NCBI GenBank assembly: GCA_038123715.1
Contig: JAYPAN010000004.1
Location: forward strand, 42,468 to 106,467
DNA length: 64,000 nt
Source of the DNA: JAYPAN01 sp038123715
GTDB lineage: Bacteria > Pseudomonadota > Alphaproteobacteria > RS24
Direction of reading: 5' to 3'
A model generated the notes under the pieces. That model was not told the DNA's origin. It ran no database searches and saw only the letters and a list, made by a program, of their open reading frames with translations. Made by a program: the position numbers and the translations under genes. Shown here one piece after another: positions 42,494 through 51,804 of the stretch. Each line of letters begins with the position of its first letter. The stretch's first letter is position 1.

Positions 42494-44596
42494 ATGAATA
42501 AATCAATGCAGACCCTTTTGCAGGTGGCACTTTTCTTTGCCGTCGTGCAAAACACAGTGCTGGCAAATGACCTGACTGATGACCTAATTGATAACAGTGC
42601 CATTTTTGACGAGATTGTCGTGAAAGGCCGTGTCCTTTACGCCAATGAGGTCAATGCACTGAAAATGCCGATACCGGCGCTGGATGTGCCGCAAAGCCTG
42701 TCCATTGTCACGGATTTGGACATTAAGGGGCGCGGCTATCGGGCGCTGGGCGATATTGTGCGCTACACGCCGGGCGTGAATAGCAGCCAAGGCGAAGGCC
42801 ATCGCGACGCGATTGTGTTTCGCGGCAATCGCTCAACGGCCGATTTCTACATAGATGGGGTGCGCGACGATGTGCAGTATTATCGCGGGCTGTACAATCT
42901 GGAGCAGGTTGAAGTGCTGCGCGGGCCGAATGCGCTGGTGTTCGGGCGTGGCGGCACGGGCGGCACGGTGAATCGCGTCACCAAAAAGGCGGTGCTGGAT
43001 GAAGTGTTTACCAATCTTGACGCTGCCGCTGACAGATTTGGCGCAATTGAATTTACCGCTGATATCAATCGCGAAACCGGCACGAATTCGGCGCTGCGCG
43101 TCACCGCCCATTATGACTCATTGAAAAATGACCGCGATTTCTATGAAGGCGACCGCTATGGCTTTAACCCTGCCCTGAAAATCCGGTTAAGCGACGCCAC
43201 CATGTTCGACCTGTCTTATGAATATGCCAATCATCAGCGTTTTATTGACCGCGGCATACCCTCTGCTGATGGCCGACCGGTCGCCGCGCTGCCCGATATC
43301 ACATTTGGCGATAAGGACATTAACCTGACTACGCTGGAAGCGCATATCATTCGCGGTCTGCTCAAACATGAGTTTTCCGCCACGCTGAAGGGCAATGTGA
43401 CGCTGCATTATGGCGATTACGACAAAAGCTATCGCAATCTTTATGCTTCCGGCTATGACCATGATGCACAAACAGTAACGCTGGATGGCTATCTCGACCC
43501 GACACAGCGCAGCCATTTGGTGCTGAACGCCAATTTGGTCGCCGCGCTCACCACTGGCACGATAGGCCATACTTTACTACTGGGCGGTGAATATGTTGCC
43601 ACGGATTCTCAGAATTATCGTTACAATACGCATTGGACAACAAGCGGCACAGACAAGGAAAGCTTTGTCATTCGCCGCCCGCTTAATCTGTCGGTCAATG
43701 CTGCCGAACAAGCAACAAGCGTTGACTTCACCAGCGATTTGAACAACCGCACCGAGACTGACATAGCCGTCGCTTCTCTCTATTTCCAAGACCAGATTGA
43801 CCTATCCGAAAGGGTAAAACTGCTGCTTGGTGGGCGCCTTGACAGTTTCGACATTACGGTTGATGACATTAAAAACACCACCGCGCAATCGCGGACAGAC
43901 GATGTGTTCTCACCGCGCGCCGGATTGATTTACAAGCCGCAGGACAATATCTCGCTTTATGCCGGTCACAGCGAAAGCTTCCTGCCGCGTTCCGGTGAGC
44001 AATATAAAAAACTCAATGCCGATGCGGCGCGCCTCGACCCGGATGTGTTTGAGAACACTGAAATCGGGCTGAAATGGGATATCGCGCCGGATTTGAGTGT
44101 CACAAGCGCCTATTTCCAAAGCCGGCAGACACGCGCCGCGCGCGATAACACGACCGGCGAAAGCGCGGAAATAAGAGGCTTGCAGATTGACGGTTTTGAA
44201 ATTGAATTGAAAGGCCGGATAGATGAAAAGCTGCAATTCGCGGCGGGCTATAGCGCGATGGAAGGCGAAACAGCAAACGGTCAGACGCCGCGCGAATTAC
44301 CCGAAACCATGCTGTCGCTTTGGGCGGCCTATTTGTTAACGCCGCAGCTTGAGATTGGTGTCGGCGTGACCTATCAGGATGAAACGAAAATCACCGATAA
44401 TGCCGCTTCGCCAATGCTGCCCGATTATACGCGGATTGATGTGGCGATGAATTATACGCTGTCGGAGGAAATGGTCTTGCGGCTCAATTTGGAAAATCTG
44501 TCGGACACGCTTTATTTCCCGCATGCCCACAGCACCCACCAAGCCTCGGTTGGTGACCCGTTCAATGCCCGCCTGTCGCTGACCAGACGCTTTTGA
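42494..44596 (+). CDS. TonB-dependent siderophore receptor
   Basis: Outer-membrane receptor for ferric siderophores, 700 residues. The signal peptide (hydrophobic 6-20) probably ends at VLA24. The TonB box DEIVVKG is at 39-45. The plug follows with VPQSLSIVTDLDIKGRG, YTPGVNSSQGEGHRD, FYIDGVRDDVQYYRGLYNLE and EVLRGPNALVFGRGGTGGTVN, then a 22-strand-type barrel ending in Phe. The plug resembles the Fiu/FhuA-like catecholate or hydroxamate group; the ligand is unknown. Start at 42494 follows GAAGGAG. It is directly upstream of fur and has two Fur-like operators. No siderophore synthesis or TonB genes are nearby. Confidence 0.93.
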   Translation: MNKSMQTLLQVALFFAVVQNTVLANDLTDDLIDNSAIFDEIVVKGRVLYANEVNALKMPIPALDVPQSLSIVTDLDIKGRGYRALGDIVRYTPGVNSSQGEGHRDAIVFRGNRSTADFYIDGVRDDVQYYRGLYNLEQVEVLRGPNALVFGRGGTGGTVNRVTKKAVLDEVFTNLDAAADRFGAIEFTADINRETGTNSALRVTAHYDSLKNDRDFYEGDRYGFNPALKIRLSDATMFDLSYEYANHQRFIDRGIPSADGRPVAALPDITFGDKDINLTTLEAHIIRGLLKHEFSATLKGNVTLHYGDYDKSYRNLYASGYDHDAQTVTLDGYLDPTQRSHLVLNANLVAALTTGTIGHTLLLGGEYVATDSQNYRYNTHWTTSGTDKESFVIRRPLNLSVNAAEQATSVDFTSDLNNRTETDIAVASLYFQDQIDLSERVKLLLGGRLDSFDITVDDIKNTTAQSRTDDVFSPRAGLIYKPQDNISLYAGHSESFLPRSGEQYKKLNADAARLDPDVFENTEIGLKWDIAPDLSVTSAYFQSRQTRAARDNTTGESAEIRGLQIDGFEIELKGRIDEKLQFAAGYSAMEGETANGQTPRELPETMLSLWAAYLLTPQLEIGVGVTYQDETKITDNAASPMLPDYTRIDVAMNYTLSEEMVLRLNLENLSDTLYFPHAHSTHQASVGDPFNARLSLTRRF

Positions 44597-44677
44597 ACCG
44601 GTTCGGCCAGCGCCGATATGATGGTTGAAATGCGCGAGGGTAAGTGATTTACTGCCGCTAATGTAACAGGAGCGGAT

Positions 44678-45097
44678 ATGCAGGACAAACGCGACATTGA
44701 AGCCATGGCAGTGGCCGCGGGCATGCGGATGACCGAGCAAAGGCGGGTTATTGCCGGTGTGCTGTCGCGCGCCGAAGACCATCCGGATGTCGAGGAAGTG
44801 CACCGCCGTGCCGCCGAAATTGATGCGGGCATATCCATTGCCACCGTCTATCGCACAGTGCGCCTGTTTGAAGAGGCCAATATATTGACGCGGCATGATT
44901 TCGGTGACGGACGGTCGCGCTATGAGCCGATTGCCGAAGAACATCACGACCATTTGATAGATATTCAAACCGGTCGGGTGATTGAGTTCACCAATGATGA
45001 GATTGAACGGCTGCAAACCGAAGTGGCGCGTAAACTTGGCTATCGGCTGGTCGATCACAGGCTGGAGCTTTACGGCGTGCCGCTTGAGGATGACTAG
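44678..45097 (+). CDS. fur: Fur family transcriptional regulator
   Basis: Metal-responsive repressor of 139 residues. The winged helix has MTEQRRVIAGVLSRAEDHPDVEEVHRRA and GISIATVYRTVRLFEE; the metal site includes HHDHLIDIQTGRVIEF. The C-terminal CxxC structural zinc motifs of E. coli Fur are absent, as in alphaproteobacterial Fur/Mur. In some relatives this protein senses manganese, so its effector is uncertain. It follows ACAGGAG. The operators before the adjacent receptor are its obvious candidate targets. Confidence 0.92.
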   Translation: MQDKRDIEAMAVAAGMRMTEQRRVIAGVLSRAEDHPDVEEVHRRAAEIDAGISIATVYRTVRLFEEANILTRHDFGDGRSRYEPIAEEHHDHLIDIQTGRVIEFTNDEIERLQTEVARKLGYRLVDHRLELYGVPLEDD

Positions 45098-45115
45098 CGC
45101 CGCACCGGCCTGCCC

Positions 45116-45910
45116 ATGCTGACCTTTTTCCGTTTGCTGGTATTTGCTGTCGTCACCCCTACCCTCGCCTTGCTGCAATTGCCTGCCTTGCTCATTCCGC
45201 CTTTACGCAATGGGTTGCCATTATTCTATCACCGGCTGATGTGCCGCCTGCTTGGCGTGCATGTTCGTGTGCATGGGGATTTGCCACAGGCCGGCACGCT
45301 GATTGTCTGCAATCACATATCTTGGTTTGATGTTGTGCTGCTCGGCGCGGTGCTGCCCGTGTCTTTTGTCGCCAAAAGCGAGGTGAAGGGCTGGCCGGTT
45401 TTCGGCTGGCTGGCGCGGCTGCAAGGCAGTGTTTTTGTTACCCGCAAACGCGGCCGACACACTGTGCGCGAAAGCCAGACCCTGACTGGACGCTTGGCGC
45501 GGGGTGACCGGCTGGTCTTGTTCGCCGAAGGCACAAGTTCTGACGGGATACATGTGCTGCCTTTCAAATCGGCGCTGTTTTCGGCGGTGGAAAAACCGAC
45601 TGACGGTGAAGATAGCCGCAGCTTCACTGTCCAACCGGCGGCGTTGCGCTATACAGCGGTGCATAATATTGCTATGGGGCGCAAACGGCGCATCAGCTAT
45701 GCGTGGGTGGGAGACGCGACACTGATGCCGCATTTTCTGGCCGTTTTTGCAACCCCGCCTTTGACGGTCGATATTATGTTTCAGCCACCCTTGCCGCCCG
45801 CCCTATTGGCTGACCGCAAGGCAATGGCGCGTCAAAGTCATCAGGCGGTGCGCGATGGCCTTGATGCGCTGATGTCGGGAAAACTTGCCGGACAGGCGGA
45901 AAATGGGTAA
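45116..45910 (+). CDS. plsC: 1-acyl-sn-glycerol-3-phosphate acyltransferase
   Basis: Membrane acyltransferase making phosphatidic acid. It has 264 residues with N-terminal hydrophobic segment FFRLLVFAVVTPTLALLQL. The catalytic NHx4D motif is NHISWFD (near residue 65) and the glycerol phosphate site is FAEGTSSDG (near 138). The order fur-plsC-miaB is conserved in alphaproteobacteria. Some relatives of this position are ornithine-lipid type acyltransferases, which sequence alone does not exclude. Confidence 0.9.
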   Translation: MLTFFRLLVFAVVTPTLALLQLPALLIPPLRNGLPLFYHRLMCRLLGVHVRVHGDLPQAGTLIVCNHISWFDVVLLGAVLPVSFVAKSEVKGWPVFGWLARLQGSVFVTRKRGRHTVRESQTLTGRLARGDRLVLFAEGTSSDGIHVLPFKSALFSAVEKPTDGEDSRSFTVQPAALRYTAVHNIAMGRKRRISYAWVGDATLMPHFLAVFATPPLTVDIMFQPPLPPALLADRKAMARQSHQAVRDGLDALMSGKLAGQAENG

Positions 45911-45919
45911 GCCAGTGCC

Positions 45920-47320
45920 ATGAAAGAAAGTATCGGACAAAATCAGGCGTTAAATACCGCCGCCAGCAACACCAAGGCCTGCTACATCAAAACCTATGGC
46001 TGCCAGATGAATGTCTATGACAGCGAGCGCATGGCCGAAGCGCTGACGGCGGCGGGCTATCGCGCCGTGGACACGCCGGAACAGGCCGATATGGTGATAT
46101 TGAACACTTGCCATATCCGCGAAAAAGCGGCGGAAAAAGTCTATTCGGAATTGGGTCGCCTGAAGCCTTTGAAAACCCAAAACAGCGATATGATTATCGG
46201 CGTCGCCGGTTGTGTGGCGCAAGCCGAAGGGGCGGAAATTATCGCCCGCGCGCCGGTGGTCGATATGGTGTTCGGGCCGCAAACCTTTCAGCAATTGCCC
46301 GATATGCTGACAGAAATTGCTGACAGCCGTGCCGCCGGTCAAAAACCGCGTCTGGTTCGCACAGAGTTTCCCGCGGCGGAAAAATTTGCCGCGTTGCACC
46401 AGGCGCCCCGCAAGCCGATTTCGCGCGCGCCGACCGCTTTTGTGACGGTGCAGGAAGGCTGCGACAAGTTTTGCAGTTTTTGTGTCGTGCCTTATACGCG
46501 CGGCGAGGAAGTTTCGCGCGCCATGCCGGAAATCATTGCCGAGGCCGAAGCGCTGGCCAATGAGGGCGTGTGCGAAATCACCCTGCTGGGGCAAAATGTC
46601 AATGCTTGGCAGGATCGTGCCAGCGGCGCGCGGCTTGATGTGCTGCTTGACGCGCTGGGGCAAGTGCCGGGGCTGGAGCGCTTGCGCTTCACGACCAGCC
46701 ATCCGCGCGATATGGACGCGGCGCTGATTGCCGCCCATGGTGAAAACTCCAAGCTGATGCCCTATCTGCATTTGCCGGTGCAGGCCGGTTCCGACCGGAT
46801 TTTGAAGGCGATGAACCGCAAACATACAGCCGCCGATTATATTGCGCTGGTGGCGCGTTTTCGGGCGGCGCGGCCTGATTTGGCGCTGTCTTCCGATTTT
46901 ATTGTCGGCTTTCCCGGCGAAAGCGATGATGATTTTGATGCGACAATGGCCTTGGTTGAAACCGTCACTTACGCGCAAGCCTTTTCCTTCAAATACTCGC
47001 CGCGCCCCGGCACACCGGCGGCGGATGCGACCGCGCAAGTTGATGAGGCCGTCAAGGCGCAAAGGCTGGCGCGCCTGCAAGCCCTTTTGAACAGCCAACA
47101 GCGCGCTTTCAATGAAAGCCAGATTGGCAAAACTTTGCCGGTTTTGTTTGAAAAGCCGTCCAAACAAGAAGGGCAAATTATGGGACGCAGCCCCTATTTG
47201 CAGCCGGTTCATGTGCCGATGACGCAAGCGGCGATGGCGGCGGCGCGCGGGCGTATTCTGCCGGTGGAAATCAGCGCCGCCCATGATAACAGCCTTGGCG
47301 GGCGGCTGGCCGAGCAGTGA
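45920..47320 (+). CDS. miaB: tRNA-2-methylthio-N6-dimethylallyladenosine synthase
   Basis: Radical SAM methylthiotransferase for A37 of tRNA. It has 466 residues. The UPF0004 cysteines lie in CYIKTYGCQMN, LNTCHIREKA and GVAGCVAQAEG; the radical SAM triad is GCDKFCSFCVVPYTRG; a TRAM domain ends the protein. The C-terminus is intact. The 181 bases between it and phoH hold no convincing gene; the last bases give the phoH ribosome site. Confidence 0.97.
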   Translation: MKESIGQNQALNTAASNTKACYIKTYGCQMNVYDSERMAEALTAAGYRAVDTPEQADMVILNTCHIREKAAEKVYSELGRLKPLKTQNSDMIIGVAGCVAQAEGAEIIARAPVVDMVFGPQTFQQLPDMLTEIADSRAAGQKPRLVRTEFPAAEKFAALHQAPRKPISRAPTAFVTVQEGCDKFCSFCVVPYTRGEEVSRAMPEIIAEAEALANEGVCEITLLGQNVNAWQDRASGARLDVLLDALGQVPGLERLRFTTSHPRDMDAALIAAHGENSKLMPYLHLPVQAGSDRILKAMNRKHTAADYIALVARFRAARPDLALSSDFIVGFPGESDDDFDATMALVETVTYAQAFSFKYSPRPGTPAADATAQVDEAVKAQRLARLQALLNSQQRAFNESQIGKTLPVLFEKPSKQEGQIMGRSPYLQPVHVPMTQAAMAAARGRILPVEISAAHDNSLGGRLAEQ

Positions 47321-47501
47321 TTGGCGCGAGTGCAGGGCTTTATGAAATTTGCGTGAAATTGCCACCTTTCTTCCGCCGTGACTTGCGCGACAGGGCGAAA
47401 CCGGTGATAGTGAAGGTGATGAATATGGATAAGAGCTTCACTTCCAAGCCGACCGCATTAGCGGACAAGCCGTTTGCGGTGGCACTTTATAAGAGGTCTT
47501 T

Positions 47502-48644
47502 TTGGCTAAATCTGGAAACCGGCGCGCGGTAACGCAAGCCGCATCAGCGTCCGGCACGCTTGTCGAGCCGTTGATGGTTGAATTTGAAGACAATCGCTTG
47601 CTGCCGGAATTATACGGAGAACATGGCCGCAATCTGGTTCGGATAGAGCAGACTTTGGATATCTCAATTGCCAATCGCGGCAATCAAGTTTATCTGACCG
47701 GCCCCGAAGATGCCTGTAGGCGTGCCGAGCTGGTTTTGGAACAACTCTATCAGCAGCTTGAGCGCGGCGGTGAGGTTGGCGCCGGTGATGTTGACGGGCA
47801 ATTGCGGTTGAGCGCCTCTGGCAGCGCCGAACAGGCAGATATCCGCCCCGGCAAAGCCCGCCCCGCCGGCCCGATGGTCGCTTTACGCACCCAACGGCGC
47901 GAGATAGTGCCGCGTTCGACCACACAGGCGCATTATATCCGCGCGCTGCTCAATAATGAGCTGACTGTTGGCACTGGCCCTGCCGGTACCGGCAAAACCT
48001 ATCTCGCCGTCGCCGCCGCCGCCGTCGCGCTGGTCGAAGGCAAGGTTGACCGTATTATATTGTCGCGCCCTGCCGTTGAAGCCGGTGAAAGCCTTGGCTT
48101 TCTGCCCGGTGATATGCGCGACAAGGTGGATCCCTATCTGCGCCCGCTTTATGACGCGCTCTATGACATGCTGCCCGGCCCGCAAGTGACGCGGTCGATT
48201 GAAAGTGGTGAAATCGAAATCGCGCCATTGGCCTTTATGCGCGGGCGCACATTGAGCAATGCTTTTGTGATACTTGACGAGGCGCAAAATGCGACACCCA
48301 TGCAGATGAAAATGTTTCTGACCCGTATGGGCGAGAATTCGCGCATGGTGATAACCGGCGACCCGTCGCAAATCGACCTGCCTTTCGGGGCGAAATCGGG
48401 CTTGCGCGACGCGCTGGAGATTTTGCCAAAAATCAAAGGCGTCGATATTGTTCGCTTTGGCGAGGAGGACGTGGTGCGCCATGACCTTGTGACGCGGATT
48501 GTGAAAGCCTATAATCACCGCGATGCCAAGCTGACCGAGAAACGCGCCGCCGCGAAAAAGGCGACGGCGGTCAAAACTTTGCCAAGTAATAATGAGGCTG
48601 GCAATAATGAGGCCGGTGATGAAGGCGATGATGAAGCCAAATAA
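47502..48644 (+). CDS. phoH: PhoH-family ATPase (PhoH/PhoL)
   Basis: Predicted RNA-associated ATPase of 380 residues. The start is TTG at 47502, preceded by AAGAGG at 5 bases; no better start is in frame. An N-terminal KH-like region (LLPELYGEHGRNLVRIEQTL) precedes the P-loop GPAGTGKTYLA near residue 160, RPAVEAGESLGFLPGD, and Walker B VILDEAQNA. The C-terminal tail is Asn/Glu/Ala-rich and includes a 15-base tandem duplication. Its partner YbeY overlaps its end. Confidence 0.94.
   Translation: MAKSGNRRAVTQAASASGTLVEPLMVEFEDNRLLPELYGEHGRNLVRIEQTLDISIANRGNQVYLTGPEDACRRAELVLEQLYQQLERGGEVGAGDVDGQLRLSASGSAEQADIRPGKARPAGPMVALRTQRREIVPRSTTQAHYIRALLNNELTVGTGPAGTGKTYLAVAAAAVALVEGKVDRIILSRPAVEAGESLGFLPGDMRDKVDPYLRPLYDALYDMLPGPQVTRSIESGEIEIAPLAFMRGRTLSNAFVILDEAQNATPMQMKMFLTRMGENSRMVITGDPSQIDLPFGAKSGLRDALEILPKIKGVDIVRFGEEDVVRHDLVTRIVKAYNHRDAKLTEKRAAAKKATAVKTLPSNNEAGNNEAGDEGDDEAK
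48588..48617 (+). repeat. 15-base tandem duplication at phoH 3' end
   Basis: Units aataatgaggctggc and aataatgaggccggt (13 of 15 identical) encode NNEAG twice in the disordered PhoH tail, just upstream of the ybeY start. Confidence 0.75.
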
Positions 48645-49185
48645 GACGATGGATGAAATGACCGACGCCTTATCTGAACCTGCGTCTGAACCTGCCGATG
48701 AGCCTGATCCGGCGGGTGAAATTGATGTCTTTGTGCGCGCTGCGGCGTGGCAGCCTTTTGTTCCTGCCTTGCGCCACCATGCCGAATATCTGTGGCAGGC
48801 GCTCAAGCTTCCAAGCGGTGATATGGGGCTGGTGCTGACCAATGATGCTGATATGGCGACGCTGAATGCGACCTATCGCAATAAGGCGCAGCCGACCAAT
48901 GTGCTGTCTTTTCCGGCTCAGGATTTGACGCCGGGTGAAATGCCCGCCACGGCTTTCAGCCTGGGCGATGTGGTGATGGCGTTTGAAACCGTGACGCGCG
49001 AAGCGCAGGCGGCGGCGATTGGTGTCGATGCCCATGCGCTGCATTTGCTGACCCACGGATTGTTGCATTTGCTTGGTCACACACATGAGGGCGCGGCTGA
49101 TGCCGGTGTGATGGAAGCGCTTGAGATTGATTTATTGGCCGCTGTTGGCATTGCCAATCCCTATTTGCGCGAGGCGGCACAATGA
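48631..49185 (+). CDS. ybeY: endoribonuclease YbeY
   Basis: Zinc-dependent endoribonuclease for 16S rRNA 3' maturation and ribosome quality control. The HGLLHLLGHTHE motif supplies the H-x3-H-x5-H zinc ligands. I use the ATG at 48631, preceded by GAAGG and overlapping phoH by 14 bases; an ATG at 48649 is an alternative. The first 25 residues are acidic and repetitive (SEPASEPADEPDP), with a 12-base duplication. It shares ATGA with corC. Confidence 0.93.
   Translation: MKPNKTMDEMTDALSEPASEPADEPDPAGEIDVFVRAAAWQPFVPALRHHAEYLWQALKLPSGDMGLVLTNDADMATLNATYRNKAQPTNVLSFPAQDLTPGEMPATAFSLGDVVMAFETVTREAQAAAIGVDAHALHLLTHGLLHLLGHTHEGAADAGVMEALEIDLLAAVGIANPYLREAAQ
48673..48696 (+). repeat. 12-base tandem duplication in ybeY leader
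   Basis: Units tctgaacctgcg and tctgaacctgcc (11 of 12 identical), encoding SEPA twice. Confidence 0.7.
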
Positions 49186-50078
49186 GCGCGCCGCAGGCCA
49201 ATGGCACACAAGCGCCGCTTTATGCGCGGCTGTGGCGGCGTCTGTTCGGCAATGGCGAGGCCAATTTGCGCGAAAGCATTGAAGGCGTGCTGGATGAAAG
49301 CGAAAGCAATGATGCCGGATTTTCCTCCGAAGAGCGCCACATGCTGCGTAATCTGCTCGGCTTCAGAGATGTTCGCGTCGATGATGTGATGGTTCCGCGT
49401 GCCGATATCAAGGCGGTTGACGAAAACACCAATCACCGCGATTTGCTGCCCTTATTTGCCGATTGCGGCCATTCGCGCATGCCGGTCTTCCGCGAGACAC
49501 TCGACCAGCCGGTTGGCATGGTGCATGTCAAAGATGCGCTGACCGGCTTGCAGGCCGATATGGCCGCGCCGGAAGAAGAAAAACCGGCCATTATGATTGC
49601 CGAATTATTGCGCCCACTTTTATTCGTGCCGCCTTCCATGCCAGCGCTTGACCTTTTGTTGAAAATGCAGGCGACGCGACAACATATGGCGCTGGTCATA
49701 GATGAATATGGCGGCACGGATGGGCTGGTGACGATTGAGGATTTGATTGAGGAAATTGTCGGCGAAATTGAAGACGAGCATGATGAGGATGATGGCGCGC
49801 AATTGCGCCGCCTTGGTGATGGCCTGTGGCGCGCGCAGGCGCGACTGCCGCTTGACGAATTGGAAGCCAAGCTGGGTCTGCCGTTTTCCGATGATGAAAG
49901 TTTCGCCGAAGTGGATACGCTGGGCGGGCTGGTTTTCGCCATTGCCGGTCGTGTGCCGGAGCGCGGCGAAATGATTGGCTATGATGCCAAAAACGGCCGC
50001 GAAATTGAGTTTGTCATCCGCGACAGCGACCCGCGCCGCATCAAAACACTCGACATTAAAATGCCCATTGGCGCGTGA
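49182..50078 (+). CDS. corC: hemolysin-family CBS/CorC transporter-associated domain protein
   Basis: Cytosolic protein of 298 residues with two CBS domains (FRDVRVDDVMVPRADIKAVD; RPLLFVPPSMPALDLLLKM with VIDEYGGTDGLVTIEDLIEE) and a C-terminal CorC_HlyC domain (ARLPLDELEAKLGLP, GGLVFAIAGRVPERGE). No membrane DUF21 domain is present, so this is the short CorC form linked to Mg/Co efflux. Its stop overlaps the lnt GTG start. The ybeY-corC-lnt order is widely conserved. Confidence 0.94.
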   Translation: MSAPQANGTQAPLYARLWRRLFGNGEANLRESIEGVLDESESNDAGFSSEERHMLRNLLGFRDVRVDDVMVPRADIKAVDENTNHRDLLPLFADCGHSRMPVFRETLDQPVGMVHVKDALTGLQADMAAPEEEKPAIMIAELLRPLLFVPPSMPALDLLLKMQATRQHMALVIDEYGGTDGLVTIEDLIEEIVGEIEDEHDEDDGAQLRRLGDGLWRAQARLPLDELEAKLGLPFSDDESFAEVDTLGGLVFAIAGRVPERGEMIGYDAKNGREIEFVIRDSDPRRIKTLDIKMPIGA

Positions 50079-51745
50079 ACCGATTGGCCTTGTCTTTCAC
50101 CAATAGGCTGCGTCATGGTGTCGGGTCGGTGGTGGCTTTGCTTGACCATTATCCCAAAATAACTGCCTTGCTGGTCGGGCTGGCCTTGCCATTGGCCTTT
50201 GCGCCGGTCGGTTGGCTGCCGGTATTTTACCTCTCCCATGCCATTATGTTCCGTCTGGCTTGGCAGCGCCGACAGCACCTCCGGCAGTTGGCGGGTTTGG
50301 GCTGGCTGTTCGGTTTTGGTCAGTTTTTCACCGGTCTTTATTGGATTGGCCATGCATTTCTGGTCGAGGCGGCGACATTTCTCTGGGCCTTGCCTTTCGC
50401 TGTCACCCTTTTGCCCGCCGGACTGGCGTTGTTTGTGCTGCTGGCCTTTGGGGGTTGGGGCTGGCTGTATGGCCGCATGGTTGAGGCGTCCGAAAATGAC
50501 GCGCCCATTACCGCGCTTGTTTTGCTGGCTGTGTGTCTGGTTGCGGCTGAATGGTCGCGCAGCTCCATTTTGACCGGCTTTCCTTGGAATCTGTCGGCGA
50601 TGGCGCTGGCTGTGCATTTGCCGATGGCGCAAATGCTGGCGCTGATTGGTCTGCATGGCATGGGGCTGCTTGCTTTGCTCAGTGCCGCGCTGGTCGCCGC
50701 CCCATTTATGACCGACCGGTCGGGCTTGGCCTCTCGCATAGCCTCTCCTATGGCACTAAGCATTGCATGGCGCATGGCCGGTTTGGGGCTTGCTTTGCCG
50801 CTTGCTGCATGGGGCTATGGTTGGGTTGTGCTGTCGCAAGTGACAGGGGAGCCGGAAACCGGCCCGAAAATACTGGTCGTGCAGCCCAATATCGACCAGA
50901 TTGAAAAATGGAAACCGGAAAACCGGCTGGCCAATATCGAAAAAGTTTTCGCCGTCACCCGCGCTGGCCTGCAAGCTGCGCCTGACACGGATATTATTGT
51001 TTGGCCGGAAACCGCCCTGCCGGCGCTGATAGATGAGGGGTCGGGTTTTGGCGACCGGCTGCGGGCATCTTTTCCGCCCGATATTTATTTATTGACCGGT
51101 GCCATTCGCCGCAGCCTGCCCGACCCGCAAAGCCAAGCTTTTGAGCGTTATAACAGCGCCATGCTGTTTGACACGCAAGGGCGGTTGTTCGGGCGGATGG
51201 ACAAGCATCATCTTGTGCCATTTGGCGAATATCTGCCCCTGCGCCCGGTGCTGGCGGCGATTGGTTTGCGGCAACTGACCCAACAGCGCGGCGGCTATGC
51301 CAATGGTGCGCCCCACGCCCGTCTGCAAGCCGATGGCGTGCCGCAAGTCGCGCCGCTTATCTGCTATGAGGCGATTTTCCCCTATTTGTCGGCCGGTGCG
51401 CCGCGCCCGCTTTGGTTGGCAAATCTGACCAATGATGCTTGGTTTGGTCACTCTTGGGGGCCGCATCAGCATTTGGCGCAAGCCCGCTTGCGCGCCATTG
51501 AACAGGGGCTGCCCTTGGTGCGTAGCGCCAATACCGGCATTTCGGCGATTTTTGATGCGCGCGGCAGGCTGGTTGATGCCGTGCCATTGGGCGAAGCGGG
51601 TATTTTATCGGCGCGCCTGCCTTCGGCTTTGCCGCCCACGCTCTATGCAAGGCTGGGGGATACGCTGTTTTGGGCGTTGTTTTTCGCTTTGCTGGCCGCG
51701 TCATTTGTGGTCAGCCGTCAGCCGCCCGCGCCGCCAAAAAACTGA
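50075..51745 (+). CDS. lnt: apolipoprotein N-acyltransferase
   Basis: Inner-membrane enzyme that adds the third acyl chain to lipoproteins. It has 556 residues and a GTG start that overlaps the corC stop. Six or more hydrophobic segments precede the nitrilase domain. The catalytic triad is visible as Glu near 312 (WPETALPALI), Lys near 376 (DKHHLVPFGEYLP) and Cys near 430 (LICYEAIFP). One hydrophobic segment ends the protein. It would act on lipoproteins such as the LpoA-like protein. Confidence 0.96.
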   Translation: MNRLALSFTNRLRHGVGSVVALLDHYPKITALLVGLALPLAFAPVGWLPVFYLSHAIMFRLAWQRRQHLRQLAGLGWLFGFGQFFTGLYWIGHAFLVEAATFLWALPFAVTLLPAGLALFVLLAFGGWGWLYGRMVEASENDAPITALVLLAVCLVAAEWSRSSILTGFPWNLSAMALAVHLPMAQMLALIGLHGMGLLALLSAALVAAPFMTDRSGLASRIASPMALSIAWRMAGLGLALPLAAWGYGWVVLSQVTGEPETGPKILVVQPNIDQIEKWKPENRLANIEKVFAVTRAGLQAAPDTDIIVWPETALPALIDEGSGFGDRLRASFPPDIYLLTGAIRRSLPDPQSQAFERYNSAMLFDTQGRLFGRMDKHHLVPFGEYLPLRPVLAAIGLRQLTQQRGGYANGAPHARLQADGVPQVAPLICYEAIFPYLSAGAPRPLWLANLTNDAWFGHSWGPHQHLAQARLRAIEQGLPLVRSANTGISAIFDARGRLVDAVPLGEAGILSARLPSALPPTLYARLGDTLFWALFFALLAASFVVSRQPPAPPKN

Positions 51746-51804
51746 TTGCACGCCCCATGCGCGTGGCTTAATCTTGGCAGGCCGAAAGAACAAGAAGAAC
51801 GGGG

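Noticed and set aside
45950..47365. 471-codon open frame opposite miaB
   Set aside because: Composition is typical of an antisense shadow, while miaB on the plus strand has all its cysteine motifs.
47317..47532. 71-codon frame between miaB and phoH
   Set aside because: No recognisable protein, no ribosome site, and it runs over the phoH start, which is well supported by AAGAGG and homology.
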